From positions 1 to 12,470 of the forward strand of contig NZ_DDOV01000011.1 in the NCBI RefSeq assembly GCF_002341865.1: a DNA stretch of 12,470 nucleotides, written 5' to 3'. The stretch comes from Clostridium sp. UBA2485 (GTDB lineage: Bacteria > Bacillota > Clostridia > Clostridiales > Clostridiaceae). Below are positions 1 through 7,359 of this stretch, piece after piece. Position numbers and translations under genes: made by a program. Position 1 is the first letter of the stretch, and the number at the start of each line of letters is the position of its first letter. The notes under the pieces were generated by a model, which was not told the origin of the DNA, ran no database searches, and was given only the letters and a program-made list of their open reading frames with translations.

Positions 1-873
1 AAAACTCCTAATACCACTCTAGTACTAAATGGTGATGAATCTCTGTTTGGAAAGTTAGATGTTAATAATCCAAAAGCTTATTATGGATTTAATGTTCCTA
101 TTCGAGAAAATGCCACAACAAATATAAATTCAGATAATAAATTCTGTAAATGCTGTAAATCACAATATAATTATGATTTTATAACTTATAATCATCTAGG
201 AAGTTATTATTGTAATAATTGTGGTTATAGAAGACCCGAGCTTAAATATGGAGTTAATAAAATATTGGAGCTAACACCGGATGGTTCTTCTGTTATATTT
301 AATAATAAAGAGTTTAATATAAATCAAGCTGGTGAGTATAATATTTATAATGGTCTTTGTGCTTATGCTACCTCTAAGGAACTAGATATTAATGATGAGG
401 TTATAGCTTCTACTTTACAAAACCAACAAAGTAGCTTTGGAAGACAAGAAACTATAAAAATTAACAATAAAGAAGTAAAAATCATACTTGTTAAAAATCC
501 TGCTGGCTACGATCAAGCAGTTAATACCATAATGCTTGATAAGAAAAAAATAAATCTTGCTGTACTTTTAAATGATAGATATGCTGATGGACGAGATGTA
601 TCGTGGATTTGGGATGTTAATTTTGAAAAGCTTAATGAACTTGAAATCGACAAGATAATTGTTTCTGGTACACGACTTTATGACATGGCCATTAGGCTTA
701 AAGTTGCAGGACTTTCGAAGGACAAATTTTTGTTATGTGAAGACGATGAAAGCCTGATGAATGGATTAATATCATTAGAAGATAATACAACCTATATTTT
801 AGCAACTTATACAGCTATGTTAAATATTAGGAAACTCCTTCATAGTAAAGGTTACATTGAAAAAATATGGTAA
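1..873 (+). CDS. murT: MurT, lipid II isoglutaminyl synthase ligase subunit (5' end missing)
   Basis: The reading frame is open from the first base and ends at TAA 871-873, so the last 290 residues are present and the N-terminal ATP-binding part lies outside the window. MurT works with GatD to amidate the alpha-carboxyl of D-Glu in lipid II, giving D-isoglutamine at the cytoplasmic face of the membrane. Visible features, in numbering of the partial protein: a Mur-ligase-like LVLNGDES stretch near residue 7; a four-cysteine zinc ribbon (C49, C52, C71, C74), typical of MurT and absent from ordinary Mur ligases; FGRQE and KNPAG motifs of the ligase C-terminal domain; and DGRDVSWIWD near 196-205, in the MurT-type C-terminal domain (DUF1727). 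In known complexes an Asp from this C-terminal region completes the GatD catalytic site. gatD follows after 14 bases, clearly one operon. The in-frame TTG at 265 is not a real start. Confidence 0.95.
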   Translation, partial: KTPNTTLVLNGDESLFGKLDVNNPKAYYGFNVPIRENATTNINSDNKFCKCCKSQYNYDFITYNHLGSYYCNNCGYRRPELKYGVNKILELTPDGSSVIFNNKEFNINQAGEYNIYNGLCAYATSKELDINDEVIASTLQNQQSSFGRQETIKINNKEVKIILVKNPAGYDQAVNTIMLDKKKINLAVLLNDRYADGRDVSWIWDVNFEKLNELEIDKIIVSGTRLYDMAIRLKVAGLSKDKFLLCEDDESLMNGLISLEDNTTYILATYTAMLNIRKLLHSKGYIEKIW

Positions 874-887
874 GGCAAGGTGATTTT

Positions 888-1625
888 ATGGAATTAAATA
901 TATGTCATTTATACCCTGATTTATTAAATGTTTATGGAGATATGGGTAATGTACTTATTTTAAAACATAGAGCTGAAGAAAGAGGAATAAAAGTAAATAT
1001 TATTAATATCACTATAAATGATAAATTTGACGGTGATAATTATGATATAGTTTTTTTTGGTGGAGGCCAAGACTACGAGCAATCTATAGTATCTAAGGAT
1101 CTTATAGAAATAAAAAAAGATGATATAAAAAAATATATAGAAAATGGCAAAGCTTTCTTAAGTATTTGCGGAGGGTATCAGCTTCTTGGAAAATACTATA
1201 CTACTCCTGATGGTATTAAACTAGAAGGCTTAGGTATACTTGACATATATACAGAGTCAGGTGATACTAGATTCATAGGAAATACTGTAATATATAATGA
1301 AGAATTTAACGAAACCTATGTTGGCTTTGAAAACCATTCTGGAAAAACATACACTGGAGATTTAAATCCTCTAGGTATTATAAAATCTGGATATGGAAAT
1401 AATGGAGAAGATAAAAAAGAAGGTTGTATTTATAAAAATACTTTTTGTACATATTTTCACGGTAGTTTATTATCCAAGAACCCTGAACTTGCAGATAGAC
1501 TATTGTTTATAGCTTTAAATTATAAATATCCTGATTGCGAGGTTGCTTTAAGTAACTTAGATGATAGTTTAGAATTAAAAGCAAAAGAATTTATTATAAA
1601 TAGAGAGATAAAAAGTCGTGATTAA
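888..1625 (+). CDS. gatD: GatD, glutamine amidotransferase subunit of lipid II isoglutaminyl synthase
   Basis: A class I (CobB/CobQ-like) glutamine amidotransferase of 245 residues. It hydrolyses glutamine and passes ammonia to MurT. The nucleophile is C94 in SICGGYQ, the same position as in S. aureus GatD; the catalytic His is probably H191 in YFHGSLL, and R128 lies where the glutamine-binding Arg is reported in that family. The N-terminal HLYPDLLNVYGDMGN stretch is typical of GatD. I chose ATG 888 because AAGGTGA at 877-883 is well spaced before it and the protein then begins MELNICHLYPD as in homologues. An in-frame ATG at 867 overlaps the end of murT, would add seven unconserved residues and lacks a good ribosome site. 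The stop codon lies in the loop of the terminator that ends the operon. Confidence 0.95.
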   Translation: MELNICHLYPDLLNVYGDMGNVLILKHRAEERGIKVNIINITINDKFDGDNYDIVFFGGGQDYEQSIVSKDLIEIKKDDIKKYIENGKAFLSICGGYQLLGKYYTTPDGIKLEGLGILDIYTESGDTRFIGNTVIYNEEFNETYVGFENHSGKTYTGDLNPLGIIKSGYGNNGEDKKEGCIYKNTFCTYFHGSLLSKNPELADRLLFIALNYKYPDCEVALSNLDDSLELKAKEFIINREIKSRD

Positions 1626-1640
1626 ATATCACGACTTTTT
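1610..1640. terminator. Bidirectional Rho-independent terminator containing the gatD stop codon
   Basis: A perfect 13-bp stem (1610-1622 with 1628-1640) around a 5-base loop, TAAAT. One arm starts with five A and the other ends with five T, so it can act in both directions: for murT-gatD on the plus strand and for the VOC gene, which ends at 1692 on the minus strand. The gatD stop TAA (1623-1625) sits in the loop, so the last gatD codons form the left arm. Confidence 0.9.
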
Positions 1641-1691
1641 AAAAATTCTAACTTTAGCTTACAACTATCCTAGCTATTTTAATTATAAGTA

Positions 1692-2057
1692 CTATAAATA
1701 TTGTACAAATTCTAATTTTTCCCCATTTGGCCCTTTAAAAAAAGCTATTAATTTATTATCACAAACTCTTGGAAATTCACTTATTAATTCTATGTTTTTC
1801 TCTTTTAAACCTTCAATTGCAACTTCTAAATTTTCAACAGTAAAGGCAATATGTTCTACTACTCCTAAATTTAAATTACTCTTTTCCTTTTTTCTTTTTA
1901 CAAGTTCTATTACTCCATTTCCACTTCTTACAAAACAAAGATGCACGTTTTCATCTTCATACTCATGGTCTATTACACCATCTAAAACTTCAGAATAGAA
2001 CCTTTTAGAAATATCCATATCCTTAACTATTACCCCTACATGATTCATAATTATCAT
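1692..2057 (-). CDS. Single-domain VOC / glyoxalase-fold protein
   Basis: A 121-residue protein with the two beta-alpha-beta-beta-beta modules of the vicinal oxygen chelate superfamily. The usual four metal-ligand positions are all occupied: H6 (NHVGVIV), E51 (VIELV), H69 (EHIAFTV) and E116 (KLEFVQ). The FFKGPNGEKLEF ending is typical of lactoylglutathione lyase-like members. The fold is shared by glyoxalase I, dioxygenases, epimerases and resistance proteins, so the reaction and substrate cannot be assigned; a metal-dependent enzyme acting as a dimer is likely. ATG 2057 is preceded by AAAGGGG at about 2066-2072 with suitable spacing; a second in-frame ATG three codons later is possible. The gene is monocistronic, convergent with gatD, and shares its terminator. 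No neighbour suggests a pathway. Confidence 0.88.
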   Translation of the reverse strand: MIIMNHVGVIVKDMDISKRFYSEVLDGVIDHEYEDENVHLCFVRSGNGVIELVKRKKEKSNLNLGVVEHIAFTVENLEVAIEGLKEKNIELISEFPRVCDNKLIAFFKGPNGEKLEFVQYL

Positions 2058-2081
2058 AATAATATCCCCTTTCTATTTAGT

Positions 2082-2113
2082 ATTATATATTGCTTAATAT
2101 CATGTTTTCTCAA
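2082..2113 (-). promoter_or_regulatory. Possible promoter of the VOC gene
   Basis: On the minus strand there is TTGAGA (2108-2113) followed by ATATATAAT. The -10 could be TATATA (spacing 18) or TATAAT at 2082-2087 (spacing 20). It lies about 25-30 bases upstream of the start codon. In such A+T-rich DNA the match is suggestive only. Confidence 0.4.
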
Positions 2114-2199
2114 TACATATTGTACCACTCTGAATCTTTTCTAGATATACTAAAAAATCATATTGTAATTTTCTAATATAAAATAAATACCCTTTACAT

Positions 2200-2420
2200 G
2201 AATTCACAACTTAAAACAATACATAACTCAAAATTCAAAATTCACAATTGACGAGGAAATTAGCTTTGATCAAACTATTTTTTTTACTAGCAATATACTT
2301 GCTAACTTTTTTTCTTTGAAGTTATCTCCTAACTTCAAAAATAAATTAATTCTAAATTTCTCAGCTTTTACTAAGAAATCTCCATAATTGTGAATTTTGC
2401 ATTGTGAACTGTGAATTAAG
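2200..2420. repeat. MITE-like intergenic repeat with inverted ends and three internal hairpins
   Basis: This non-coding block fills most of the 434-base gap between the VOC gene and the regulator operon. A perfect 14-bp inverted repeat, CAAAATTCACAATT at 2236-2249 and its complement at 2386-2399, is framed by outer AATTCACA (2201-2208) and TGTGAATT (2410-2417). Between these arms are three stem-loops: 2288-2304 (6 bp), 2315-2339 (a perfect 10-bp stem with loop TCTCC) and 2356-2379 (9 bp with one mismatch). No transposase is present. From memory, AATTCACAATT-type inverted-end repeats are common between genes of clostridia; I cannot check the copy number here. The outer boundaries are approximate and no target-site duplication is obvious. 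The remaining bases at 2114-2199 and 2421-2474 show nothing recognisable. Confidence 0.65.
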
Positions 2421-2474
2421 ATATTTAATGATGTAGCTACAATATTCTAAACTTAAAATAAACCTTTATATACA

Positions 2475-2500
2475 AAAATGTAGCCTTTTGGCTACATTTT
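2475..2500 (-). terminator. Rho-independent terminator of the XRE-TPR operon, overlapping the stop codon
   Basis: A perfect 11-bp stem (2475-2485 with 2490-2500) and a 4-base loop. Read on the minus strand the hairpin is followed by a T run. The stop codon of the upstream gene (2492-2494) lies inside the first arm. Confidence 0.88.
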
Positions 2501-3766
2501 CTTTTCTAATTGCATTGCTAAGTTAAAAAACTTAATTGACTCTGCTATTTCTCCTAGTTTATGATACATTTCTCCCATTTCTAAATATCTTTTATATATT
2601 TTAGACTTTGATCCATATCTAACTAGAGCATCTAAAGATAGATTCATATACGTTTCTGATGAAGAATAATTGTTTTGCATTTGAAGTATGACAGCCTTAT
2701 AATAATAAGCGCTTTCAATAAACTTTGTGCTATCTAAGTTTATTGCATAATTTAAAACTTCATCTGTTACCTTTTGTGCTAAATCTAAAATTTCATTTTC
2801 TATTAAAGTTTGCACTGCAATAATCAGAAAAGAACATAATTGCTCTGTATTTTCCTTTGGATACTGCTCTATAGCTTGACTCATATACTCTTCTGCAGCG
2901 CTCCTTTTATTATTTTTAAACATAGTTAGAGCAAAGTTATGAAAGCACATAGCTTTTCTTCTAACATCATTTCTATAATAATAGAGAGTTTTTTCTTCAT
3001 AATCTTTAAATTTTTCATAATCATTAGTGCGAAGAGCAAGAATAGAAAATATGTGATAAATATCCCCTTTTAATATGTCTGTTTCACTGTAATCAACTAT
3101 TTCTACTAATTCATCACATCTTTCTCTGGCAGCATCAAAGTCTTCCATAGTTATAAGTGCTGCACACTCATTATAAGTAGCTCTTATCAGTTGCGATTTA
3201 TCTTCTACTTTTAACTCTTTTAATCTTTTTCTTACACTACTATAATAGCTTATGGCCTGAGAATATTCTCCATTAGATGAAAGATATACAGCAATATCCA
3301 TATAATATTTTAACTGAAATAATTCATCATTTGATTTCTGGCATAAATCATAATATCTTGGTATTATAATTCTCAAATCCTCAAAATTATTTTTTGATAG
3401 GTGATACGAAAATAACAAATGTAATATTTCACATGCTAAATCATAATAGCAATATGTTTCAGCATATTCAAGATTATATAATACATTTTCTATATAATTA
3501 TTACTATATGAGTTATTTTCTTTATAAGTTTTAAATACTTTTATATTCTCTAAAATTTGATCTCTTACATCATGCATTAAATACTTTAAATCTAAATCCA
3601 ATTTTTCACTTATATATTCTAAAATCCATGGTTCCGCAGTTACTTTATTATTTTCAATACAACTCATTTTAGATACAGAAATTTTTTCCTCACAAATATC
3701 TCTCAAAGTTAGACCTTTATATATTCTGGCTCTTTTTATTTTTTCGCCTGTTGACAATATCTCCAC
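2492..3766 (-). CDS. XRE-family HTH regulator with C-terminal TPR domain (second gene of tandem pair)
   Basis: A 424-residue cytoplasmic protein. Residues ~7-62 form an XRE/Cro-type helix-turn-helix (GEKIKRARIYKGLTLRDIC, then SVSKMSCIENN). Residues ~70-420 are helical pairs in tetratricopeptide style; the clearest is near the C-terminus (KRYLEMGEMYHKLGEIAES). This architecture matches the RRNPP group (Rap, Rgg, NprR, PlcR, PrgX), whose TPR part often binds a secreted peptide, but clostridia have many such proteins with unknown ligands. GTG 3766 is the start: GGGGG at 3773-3777 is six bases upstream, and MEILSTGEKIKRAR then aligns with MKILSLGEKIKLRR of the upstream paralogue. It starts 22 bases after that gene ends, so the two are probably cotranscribed. 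Its targets cannot be read from the sequence. No peptide precursor gene is recognisable next to it. Confidence 0.88.
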   Translation of the reverse strand: MEILSTGEKIKRARIYKGLTLRDICEEKISVSKMSCIENNKVTAEPWILEYISEKLDLDLKYLMHDVRDQILENIKVFKTYKENNSYSNNYIENVLYNLEYAETYCYYDLACEILHLLFSYHLSKNNFEDLRIIIPRYYDLCQKSNDELFQLKYYMDIAVYLSSNGEYSQAISYYSSVRKRLKELKVEDKSQLIRATYNECAALITMEDFDAARERCDELVEIVDYSETDILKGDIYHIFSILALRTNDYEKFKDYEEKTLYYYRNDVRRKAMCFHNFALTMFKNNKRSAAEEYMSQAIEQYPKENTEQLCSFLIIAVQTLIENEILDLAQKVTDEVLNYAINLDSTKFIESAYYYKAVILQMQNNYSSSETYMNLSLDALVRYGSKSKIYKRYLEMGEMYHKLGEIAESIKFFNLAMQLEKKM

Positions 3767-3788
3767 TTTTATCCCCCACTTAACATTA

Positions 3789-5090
3789 CTACTTGTCTAA
3801 AATCTTTAATTCCCTTAATACCTTTATTCCCTCATTTAAATATTTAGCTGCTTCATTATCCCTACCATTATCAATGTAGAATTTACCCAACATTATAGAT
3901 ATTTCCGCGCTTTCCTTAAGGAAGTTTACTTTTTTAACATAATTAAGTGTTTGTATTAATGTATTCTCTGCTTCTTCTAGTTTTCCCTCTAATAACTCAA
4001 CTCGATATTTAAGTAGATAGTAATCACAAAGTGATTTTTCTTCCCCTTTTTCTATGTGCTGTAATATTTCATTCAGCGTTTCTTTAGCTTTTATTTCGTC
4101 TTTTAACTTAATATAGTTCTCACATATATTACATAAGGTTTCAATGATTTTAGAATCATTTGTTTTTTCTCTAATTTCTTTCGCTTTATAGAGATGTATA
4201 AAAGATTGTTCAACATTTTCAAAATCCGAAAATAATTTCCCTAAATCATTTTCGATTTCAGATACATAAAAACTATTATTCATCTCTTTATATATTTTTA
4301 ATGTTTTTTCTGAGTAATTTATAGCATTGCTTATATCACCTTTTTCGCAATATTCTTTGGCTAATGCTAATAAACTTTCTGCGTAAATTTTCTTATTATC
4401 AATATTTCTAAATTTTTCTTGAGCCATAAAAGAATATTCTATAGATTTATCTATAATTCCTAATTTAAAATAAGTGCATCCTATGTAATAATAAATTTGG
4501 CCAATTAAGAAATCATCACCTAAATTACTATCTTCAAAAACTTTTTCTGCCTGTTGAAAATAGCTATAAGCAGAATGATATGCTTTAAGTCTTAAGGTAA
4601 TTTTCCCTAATAGCAAAAAAGTATTGATAACTTCTTCATTGGAATTATTTTTGATAAATATACTATTTGCTGACAAAAAATTTTGCTGAGCATTTCCATA
4701 TTCTTTCTTCTTGCTATAGATTAAGCCTTTTAAATAAAGATCTTTTGCTTTCCTCATATCCAAGTTATATTTTTGCGCATAATGTAAAGAGTTTTCTATA
4801 TTTTTTTCTGCCTCTTCTAATTCGTCATTTAATATCTTAGCTTCTGCAATATTTTCATGATAAAGACAAATTTTTTCTGCTTGAGTCTCCTCAGTTTCCA
4901 TTAAGTACTCTACTGTAATATTTAATGCAAAGGCTAAATATTCTAATAAATCCATACTTGGGTTAGATTTTCCAGACTCAACTAAACTAATTTGTCCTGC
5001 GGTTATTCTATCACCAGCTAGATTTTTTAAAGTTAAATTTAACTCTTTTCTTCTTAGTTTTATCTTTTCGCCTAAAGATAGTATTTTCAT
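3789..5090 (-). CDS. XRE-family HTH regulator with C-terminal TPR domain (first gene of tandem pair)
   Basis: A 433-residue protein with an N-terminal XRE helix-turn-helix (LGEKIKLRRKELNLTLKNLA, then ITAGQISLVESGKSNPS) at about residues 5-60. A series of TPR-like helical pairs follows, such as YLKGLIYSKKKEYGNAQQNF and YYYIGCTYFKLGIIDKSIEY. It is paralogous to the next gene and has the same architecture. I prefer ATG 5090 because the protein then aligns from its first residue with the paralogue and AAAGGA (about 5100-5105) is 9-10 bases upstream. An in-frame GTG at 5096 would add two residues and sits very close to that ribosome site. Role: probably a cytoplasmic transcription factor whose TPR part senses a ligand, perhaps a peptide (known for the RRNPP family, inferred here). 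The promoter at 5177-5206 probably drives both genes. Confidence 0.9.
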   Translation of the reverse strand: MKILSLGEKIKLRRKELNLTLKNLAGDRITAGQISLVESGKSNPSMDLLEYLAFALNITVEYLMETEETQAEKICLYHENIAEAKILNDELEEAEKNIENSLHYAQKYNLDMRKAKDLYLKGLIYSKKKEYGNAQQNFLSANSIFIKNNSNEEVINTFLLLGKITLRLKAYHSAYSYFQQAEKVFEDSNLGDDFLIGQIYYYIGCTYFKLGIIDKSIEYSFMAQEKFRNIDNKKIYAESLLALAKEYCEKGDISNAINYSEKTLKIYKEMNNSFYVSEIENDLGKLFSDFENVEQSFIHLYKAKEIREKTNDSKIIETLCNICENYIKLKDEIKAKETLNEILQHIEKGEEKSLCDYYLLKYRVELLEGKLEEAENTLIQTLNYVKKVNFLKESAEISIMLGKFYIDNGRDNEAAKYLNEGIKVLRELKILDK

Positions 5091-5176
5091 AATCACGCAT
5101 CCTTTACAAGTAATTTATTATTAGCTACTATAGTTATACTAGATAAAAAATGAAATTTTATAAATTTTCTTATTTT

Positions 5177-5206
5177 ATTATAACATAAATTTTAATAAAA
5201 TCACAA
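5177..5206 (-). promoter_or_regulatory. Probable sigma-A promoter of the XRE-TPR operon
   Basis: On the minus strand there is TTGTGA (5201-5206, 4 of 6 to consensus), 18 bases, then a perfect TATAAT (5177-5182). It predicts a 5' leader of roughly 80 bases before ATG 5090. It is the best promoter match in this gap, but the gap is very A+T-rich. Confidence 0.55.
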
Positions 5207-5427
5207 AAATTATAGTATTTTTAAAGTAGAATAACAATTATATATAAATTTTCGTAAATTTTGGATTTTTATTTAATAATTTGCATTAATTTTATTTTAA
5301 TTCTAATATATGTAAAAAAATAACAACTTAAATTAAAATATAAGTACTTTTTAGCTGTATTTAGTTTAGATACTATTGTCAAACTTGAAATTGCAAGTTT
5401 TATAGTTTTAGTATATTCTTATAATAA
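5207..5427. other. A+T-rich intergenic stretch with no recognisable gene
   Basis: Between the regulator operon promoter and the terminator at 5428. I see only a short hairpin (AAACTTG 5381-5387 with CAAGTTT 5394-5400) and no open frame with a ribosome site. In particular, no peptide precursor that could serve the TPR regulators is visible. Confidence 0.5.
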
Positions 5428-5455
5428 AAAAAGTTGGATAAGACTCCAACTTTTT
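5428..5455 (-). terminator. Rho-independent terminator downstream of the methionine-rich gene
   Basis: An 11-bp perfect stem (5428-5438 with 5445-5455), loop of six. On the minus strand the stem runs into seven T followed by ATTAT, so it is oriented to end transcripts coming from the small gene and possibly the kinase operon. Repeat copy A lies between it and the small gene. Confidence 0.8.
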
Positions 5456-5480
5456 CACTACAAAAATATACTAAATATTC

Positions 5481-5631
5481 CAAAAAATAACTAGTCAATA
5501 TGTTAAGCCACTTTGCATCATACTGGATTCATTAATACCACTAGTATCAGTGAGTTCAGTGTCCATACTTGACACAAAATATTCTCAACATCTTTGACTA
5601 GATACTTTATTCCTTACTTCAGATGCCTTAT
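5481..5631 (-). repeat. Copy A of a ~150-bp intergenic repeat, in the 3' region of the methionine-rich gene
   Basis: It shares a perfect 17-bp end (CAAAAAATAACTAGTCA, 5481-5497) with the reverse complement of 10169-10185, an internal G(C/T)ATCATACTG (5515-5525 versus 10140-10150), a CAAAAT...ACTAG region, and the other end ATGCCTTAT (5623-5631 versus 10034-10042). The rest is diverged and needs gaps. CTAGTCAA near the start and TTGACTAG (5593-5600) could pair, and GTGTC/GACAC (5560-5575) forms a small hairpin. The strand is given relative to the gene it follows: stop codon at 5643, repeat, then terminator at 5455. There is no meaningful reading frame. Confidence 0.65.
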
Positions 5632-5642
5632 ATTTATATTTA

Positions 5643-5813
5643 TTAACGTATCATAGACATCATATTTCCATACATATCTCCAGCCATATGTTGCAACATT
5701 CTACCGGATTTTTTAATTCTTCTTCTAGTTTTTTTATCCATCATTGGCATCATCATTTGCATAGTGACACCAGCAACAGCACCTACAAGAAATATTTTAC
5801 CCATAGTTTTCAT
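5643..5813 (-). CDS. Small methionine-rich protein (56 aa), possible membrane anchor
   Basis: A 56-residue frame with 14 methionines, including MQMMMPMM at residues 18-25. A short hydrophobic N-terminal segment (GKIFLVGAVAGV) could be a single membrane span or anchor. A basic stretch follows (DKKTRRRIKKSGR), then a C-terminal helix with repeated Met (HMAGDMYGNMMSMIR). The layout resembles small clostridial YtxH-like proteins of unknown function, but I do not recognise a named family with certainty. AAAGGA lies 12 bases before ATG 5813, a little far. It is on the same strand as the kinase, 170 bases downstream; the gap has no terminator but holds -10-like boxes, so it may have its own promoter. 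Met-rich segments often bind Cu(I) or Ag(I); with the neighbouring transporter a metal-linked role is possible but unproven. Confidence 0.7.
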   Translation of the reverse strand: MKTMGKIFLVGAVAGVTMQMMMPMMDKKTRRRIKKSGRMLQHMAGDMYGNMMSMIR

Positions 5814-5876
5814 TATAAATGCACATCCTTTCTTTAATTTTATAATACTATGGTGTGCAATTTTTATAAATTAATT

Positions 5877-5942
5877 CTATTATAAAGAACTTAATTTCAA
5901 TTAAATAAAATTTTAGATTTACACTTATGCTATTATAAAGAA
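5877..5942 (-). repeat. Two 13-base direct repeats carrying -10-like boxes
   Basis: CTATTATAAAGAA occurs at 5877-5889 and 5930-5942. On the minus strand each copy contains TATAAT and points toward the methionine-rich gene, but neither has a convincing -35 at normal spacing. They may be promoters for the small gene or chance in A+T-rich DNA. Nothing else is recognisable between 5814 and 5983. Confidence 0.35.
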
Positions 5943-5983
5943 ATTATATCTATAAAATTAAATTTAAAATATTTAAATAGTTT

Positions 5984-7354
5984 CTATATATTTTTAAAAT
6001 TAACCATAACTGTAGTGCCTATACTTTCTTTACTTTTAACTTCTATATCCGCAGAATGCAGATTTAATATACTTTTTGTGATAGTAAGACCTATTCCACT
6101 TCCTTCTGTCTCTTCCCTACTCTTATCTCCTCTATAAAATCTTTCAAAAATAAAAGGCAAATCTTCCTCTTGTATCCCTATGCCATCATCACTTATTTCT
6201 ACTATAAGAGTTTCTTTACTTTTTCTTAGAATTATCTCTACCTTGCCTTTTTCCTTGGAAAATTTTATTGCATTAGATAAAATATTTATAAATACCTGTC
6301 TTAAACTACTCTCATCACCTAATATATAATCCTCTTCTTCTATAAAACTTTCGAAATTTAAAATTACATTTTTCTCTTTACTATATAATTTGAAATCTTC
6401 ATATATGGTATATATTAATCTTTTTAAAGATATTACTTTAAAATTGAGCTTTTTACTATCTTCTTCAAAATTTTTTAATACTTTTAAATTGTTAAGTAAA
6501 CCTGCAAATCTTATAACTTCATCATTTAAACTTTCTAATCTTTCACTAGTTATTGGGAAAATACCGTCAATCATTGCTTCTAGATTATTTTGAAGTACAT
6601 TTAGAGGAGTTCTAAGCTCATGAGAAATGTCTGAAACTAATCGTTTTCTAAGCACATCTTGATATTTTAGATTTTCCCCTAATCTATTTATACTATTCTT
6701 TAATTCTCCTAACTCCTTGATGTCAGTATCGATAAGACATTGTGCATCTAAATTCCCATTAGATAGTTTTACTGAAATGTCTGCTACTTTTTTTATAGGT
6801 TCAGTAAATTCTTTAGATATAAATTTACTTAAAATTATTGATAATATTATTGCAATTACTGCACTAGCAATTATACTTTTATTTATGTCTATTTGAAATT
6901 TAATATCCTCTTGAGACATTAAAATAGTAGAATAATGTCCTACATCTATATATCCTATTATTTCATCATTGTCTTTTAATTCATATCTTTCAGATATATA
7001 ATTTCCATTTTGAACGTGAGACAACATAGCTTCTCTATAACTTTCATTTTTTAAATCTTTAGGGTTCATTCCCCAAATAATATTTTTATTTTTATCATAA
7101 AGTGTTAAACAAAAATTACTCATGTAAGCTTCATGCATCATTTCTATACCTGAGTCAGACTTCCAAGTCTTTTCCTCCTTATAAATTTTCTGTAAATAAT
7201 CTACAATTCTTTCATTCCTTTTACTTTGATTATTTTTTAGATATTCTCTAAAATTGTTATTCACAGTTAAATTTACAAATAAAAGTACTAAAATCATAAT
7301 AACTATAGAAACTCCAATAAATATGTTTTTTATTTTATTATTTATTGTTATCAT
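5984..7354 (-). CDS. Two-component sensor histidine kinase (HAMP-HisKA-HATPase)
   Basis: A 456-residue membrane kinase. Transmembrane segments lie at about 9-30 and 159-177 and enclose an extracytoplasmic sensor region of ~130 residues. A HAMP linker (~178-230) is followed by the dimerisation domain with H-box SHELRTPLN, phosphorylated residue H245. The ATPase domain holds the N-box (N361 in NILSNAIKFS), G1 (DDGIGI, 389-394), F-box (FIFERFYRGD, 401-410) and G2 (GSGIGL, 418-423), so all catalytic boxes are intact. It should phosphorylate the response regulator encoded just upstream. The sensor region has no clear Met, Cys or His metal cluster, so the signal cannot be read directly. ATG 7354 is preceded by AAGGAG at 7363-7368, which is also the last two codons of the regulator gene; the genes are 5 bases apart and translation is probably coupled. 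Confidence 0.94.
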   Translation of the reverse strand: MITINNKIKNIFIGVSIVIMILVLLFVNLTVNNNFREYLKNNQSKRNERIVDYLQKIYKEEKTWKSDSGIEMMHEAYMSNFCLTLYDKNKNIIWGMNPKDLKNESYREAMLSHVQNGNYISERYELKDNDEIIGYIDVGHYSTILMSQEDIKFQIDINKSIIASAVIAIILSIILSKFISKEFTEPIKKVADISVKLSNGNLDAQCLIDTDIKELGELKNSINRLGENLKYQDVLRKRLVSDISHELRTPLNVLQNNLEAMIDGIFPITSERLESLNDEVIRFAGLLNNLKVLKNFEEDSKKLNFKVISLKRLIYTIYEDFKLYSKEKNVILNFESFIEEEDYILGDESSLRQVFINILSNAIKFSKEKGKVEIILRKSKETLIVEISDDGIGIQEEDLPFIFERFYRGDKSREETEGSGIGLTITKSILNLHSADIEVKSKESIGTTVMVNFKNI

Positions 7355-7359
7355 TTTTT

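Noticed and set aside
1618..1998. Plus-strand open frame opposite the VOC gene
   Set aside because: Antisense to a clear VOC coding sequence with conserved metal ligands; low-complexity Ser/Phe-rich translation and no ribosome site.
2266..2319. Hydrophobic 17-codon frame (TTG start, IKLFFLLAIYLL) preceded by GAGG, inside the MITE-like element
   Set aside because: It overlaps the internal hairpins and is made mostly of T-runs; TTG start and small size make chance more likely than a toxin-like or signal peptide.
5150..5188. 12-codon plus-strand frame (MKFYKFSYFIIT) near the XRE-TPR operon, considered as a signalling peptide
   Set aside because: No ribosome site, divergent position inside the promoter and leader region of the regulator operon, and composition expected from A/T-rich DNA.
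5376..5455. Plus-strand TTGTCA and TTTATA boxes just upstream of the hairpin at 5428, resembling a small RNA gene
   Set aside because: The product would be only a few tens of bases, and the hairpin has its T run on the minus strand, so it is better explained as the terminator of the minus-strand small gene.
6390..6593. Plus-strand open frame inside the kinase gene
   Set aside because: Antisense to the conserved H-box region of the kinase; Ser/Leu-rich composition typical of a shadow frame.
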